Positions 63,256 to 64,000 of a stretch of 64,000 nucleotides of DNA are shown piece after piece. The DNA is from Phytoactinopolyspora alkaliphila (GTDB taxonomy: Bacteria > Actinomycetota > Actinomycetes > Jiangellales > Jiangellaceae). Each line of letters starts with the position of its first letter. The stretch's first letter is position 1. The notes below the pieces were generated by a model, which searched no databases, was not told the DNA's origin, and worked only from the letters and a program-made list of their open reading frames with translations. The DNA lies in contig NZ_JAAGOB010000013.1 of NCBI RefSeq assembly GCF_010550695.1, positions 1 through 64,000 of the forward strand, in the 5' to 3' direction. The position numbers and the translations under genes are program-made.

Positions 63256-63807
63256 GTGACAGCCGAGGATGCGCTCGTTGTCGTGGCCGGCGAACGCCAC
63301 CGCGCGCTGGTCGGGTATGCCTATCTGCTGACCGCGGATCTGGCGGAAGCCGAGGACCTGGTCCAGGAGGCGATCGTGCGGACGTTCGCCCGGTCATTGC
63401 GCGGCCTGGAACTCCAGGATGCGGAAAGCTATGTGCGCCGTGCGGTCTTGCGGCTGTACGTCGATGGTCACCGGCGCTGGGGTCGCTGGCTCGGCGTCCG
63501 GCATCTGGTGGCCACGAGAAGCGACGATCGAGGAGCGCTGGCCGGCCCAGAACTCACCGACACTCAGATCGACGTGCGACGAGCGCTGGCCGATCTCCCT
63601 CGCCGGGAACGCGCCTGCGTGGTCCTGCGCTACTTCGAGGACTTGACCGTTCCGCAGATCGCGGACCGGTTGGGCGTGAGCGACGGATCGGTGAAGCGAT
63701 ACCTGAGCCAGGGTGTGCGGCGGCTGAGGACCGTGCTTGGCGCGGCGGTCCCCGCCGCCGACGACGGCGATCCCGCGCCCGGCGGCGTGGGCACGAAGGA
63801 GCGATGA
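63256..63807 (+). CDS. ECF sigma factor (SigE-like family)
   Basis: 183 residues. Region 2: RHRALVGYAYLLTADLAEAE, DLVQEAIVRTFAR. Region 4: ALADLPRRERACVVLRYFED, then LTVPQIADRLGVSDGSVKRY. This is the pattern of the SigE-like ECF group of actinomycetes. GTG 63256 follows AGGAG. The stop overlaps the next ATG (ATGA), so the following membrane protein is probably its anti-sigma factor. Confidence 0.92.
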   Translation: MTAEDALVVVAGERHRALVGYAYLLTADLAEAEDLVQEAIVRTFARSLRGLELQDAESYVRRAVLRLYVDGHRRWGRWLGVRHLVATRSDDRGALAGPELTDTQIDVRRALADLPRRERACVVLRYFEDLTVPQIADRLGVSDGSVKRYLSQGVRRLRTVLGAAVPAADDGDPAPGGVGTKER

Positions 63808-64000
63808 TGACCGACGAACTGAGGCAGCGGCTCCAGGAGATCGCAACCGCGGCAGGGAGCGCTGCCCGCGACGGTGACATCGCCGGGATGCGTGCGCGGG
63901 TGCGCAAGGGTCGACGGCGCCGGATGGTCGCGGCTACGGGCATCGGCGTGATGGTTGCCGCGGCGAGCGTCGGCGTGGTTGTGGCGCTCGACGGTTCTCC
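63804..64000 (+). CDS. Probable anti-sigma factor or membrane partner (5' part)
   Basis: Runs off the window after 65 codons. MMTDELRQRLQEIATAAGSA is followed by a basic stretch (RARVRKGRRRRM) and a membrane helix (ATGIGVMVAAASVGVVVALD). AAGGAG precedes the start; ATG 63807 is the alternative. The helical N-terminus, basic patch and one helix resemble membrane proteins coupled to SigE-like sigma factors. Confidence 0.7.
   Translation, partial: MMTDELRQRLQEIATAAGSAARDGDIAGMRARVRKGRRRRMVAATGIGVMVAAASVGVVVALDGS

Overview
The window comes from a high-GC Gram-positive bacterium, almost certainly an actinomycete. GC content is near 70 percent with strong G/C at third codon positions. GTG starts and 4-base ATGA/GTGA overlaps are common. 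Typical actinobacterial genes are present: a class E sortase with a tiny membrane partner, a DUF3152 protein, an ECF42 sigma factor with a YCII/DGPF partner, a TIGR03936/DUF2344 protein next to rplU, and the block rplU-rpmA-obgE-proB...proA-nadD-rsfS. A filamentous or Jiangella-like soil actinomycete would fit, but genus assignment is a guess.

Layout. 1-4.3 kb: tail of an ISL3-like transposase, then a xylose module (ROK regulator, xylA, xylB) in which two 88-bp palindromic elements bracket the regulator-xylA pair. 4.2-9.7 kb (minus strand): a seven-gene run with overlapping ends, consisting of a drug/lipid-type ABC exporter, a two-component system, a Nudix hydrolase, a methyltransferase and a decayed 2'-5' RNA ligase. 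9.7-15 kb: a 56-aa protein, a giant LuxR/AAA regulator, a metallo-beta-lactamase-fold hydrolase, a conserved hypothetical and a cupredoxin lipoprotein. 15-22.3 kb: an oligopeptide-type ABC importer (lipoprotein, two permeases, two ATPases) ending in a family 3 glycosidase, which suggests oligosaccharide rather than peptide uptake. 22.4-31 kb: NADP glutamate dehydrogenase, a dihydrofolate-reductase-like protein, the YCII/ECF42 pair, an MMPL transporter, an MpaB-like protein and a quinone-type oxidoreductase. 31-35.3 kb: relics of a MerR regulator and an MFS pump bracketed by two copies of a hairpin repeat, then rhodanese, 2H phosphoesterase, M43-type metalloprotease, and sortase E with its small partner. 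35.4-42.5 kb: gamma-glutamyltransferase, a multicopper-oxidase-like protein stripped of copper ligands, a DUF3152 protein, a flavin disulfide oxidoreductase, and DAHP synthase behind an attenuator-like leader. 42.7-46.8 kb: amidase, and a TetR-MFS efflux pair preceded by three matching dyads. 46.9-56.3 kb: the ribosome/GTPase/proline/NAD block, interrupted between proB and proA by a sulfotransferase and a Doc-Phd-Doc-like cassette. 56.4-58.7 kb: a second MMPL transporter with a perfect palindrome at its promoter. 58.7-63 kb: tRNA-Ala followed by a decaying accessory stretch (recombinase relic, AraC regulator, two intact and one broken reductase-like genes, a broken PPOX-family gene, a frameshifted beta-lactamase-like esterase). 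63.2-64 kb: an ECF sigma factor and the start of its likely anti-sigma or membrane partner.

The most interesting structures are the Doc-Phd-Doc' cassette in which the second Doc has Tyr in place of the catalytic His, the copper-ligand-less oxidase that keeps a long open frame, the paired palindromes around the xylose genes, and the three evenly spaced GGGGA-N5-TCCCC dyads before the TetR gene. All functional statements come from reading the sequence and recalling families; no database search was run.
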